From: Paractinoplanes ferrugineus
GTDB lineage: Bacteria > Actinomycetota > Actinomycetes > Mycobacteriales > Micromonosporaceae
Assembly: GCF_016862195.1 (NCBI RefSeq)
Contig: NZ_BOMM01000023.1
Coordinates: 1-54,055, forward strand
Reading direction: 5' to 3'
DNA: 54,055 nucleotides
This document shows, piece by piece, positions 54,032 to 54,055 of the stretch. A model generated the notes under the pieces. That model saw nothing but the letters and a program-made list of their open reading frames with translations, had not been told where the DNA came from and made no database searches. The position numbers and the translations under genes are program-made. Position 1 is the stretch's first letter; each line of letters starts with the position of its first letter.

Positions 54032-54055
54032 GGGCGCGGCCGGTTGGCCGCGCCC
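54032..54055 (+). terminator. Hairpin after prcA, cut by the window end
   Basis: GGGCGCGGCC at 54032-54041 pairs perfectly with GGCCGCGCCC at 54046-54055 around GGTT, 23 bases after the prcA stop. Any T tract would lie outside the window. Confidence 0.65.

Overview
The window is GC-rich, densely coded actinobacterial chromosome. It carries mycothiol synthesis (mshC), a Pup-proteasome locus (arc, dop, pup, prcB, prcA), an accessory secA2, an F420-type (LLM) oxidoreductase and several actinobacterial families of unknown function. A complete fliQ points to a flagellated actinomycete, so an Actinoplanes-like member of the Micromonosporaceae is the best guess. This is inferred from gene content only. 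I saw no rRNA, tRNA, CRISPR array, transposase or integrase.

Layout. 1-6.7 kb: the end of a low-complexity Pro/Gln/Gly repeat protein, a STAS plus ATPase regulator, secA2 with a clear terminator, a winged-helix regulator without a receiver, and a kinase-like protein with a broken P-loop. 6.9-10.4 kb: a DksA-like zinc-finger protein, a broken DUF72 gene that converges with an intact DUF72 gene, then a tiny gene of three exact 22-residue repeats whose stop codon overlaps the start of a JmjC-type Fe(II)/2-oxoglutarate oxygenase. 10.4-14.9 kb: a four-gene minus-strand operon of a small helical protein, a 292-residue helical protein, an FtsK/SpoIIIE-type ATPase and a coiled-coil membrane protein. 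15.4-24.9 kb: an MFS transporter, a possible 48-residue protein, a NYN-type nuclease, a ClpC-like unfoldase, LysR and hemerythrin genes, an M20 peptidase, small conserved proteins and an aldo/keto reductase.

25.0-34.9 kb: the conserved block around mshC (LLM oxidoreductase, phosphatase, DUF3090, SCO1664-type kinase, mshC, PAC2). It is interrupted by an orphan fliQ with a sigma-28-like promoter, a 650-bp repeat-rich stretch without a gene, a CmtR-like metal sensor with a CDF transporter, a NUDIX hydrolase and a GntR regulator. 35.1-43.5 kb: mixed accessory metabolism and regulation, including a CDP-alcohol phosphatidyltransferase, an aminoglycoside phosphotransferase homologue coupled to a DUF2071 gene, and an orphan response regulator whose phosphoacceptor Asp is Glu. 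42.6-54.0 kb: the RecB-like nuclease, M50 protease, TrmI, ARC, Dop, Pup and proteasome subunits. An acyltransferase-3 gene separates arc from dop.

The most interesting part is the repeat peptide plus JmjC oxygenase pair, which looks like a precursor and its modifying enzyme. Next come the fliQ gene with its own sigma-28-like promoter and the FtsK-centred operon.
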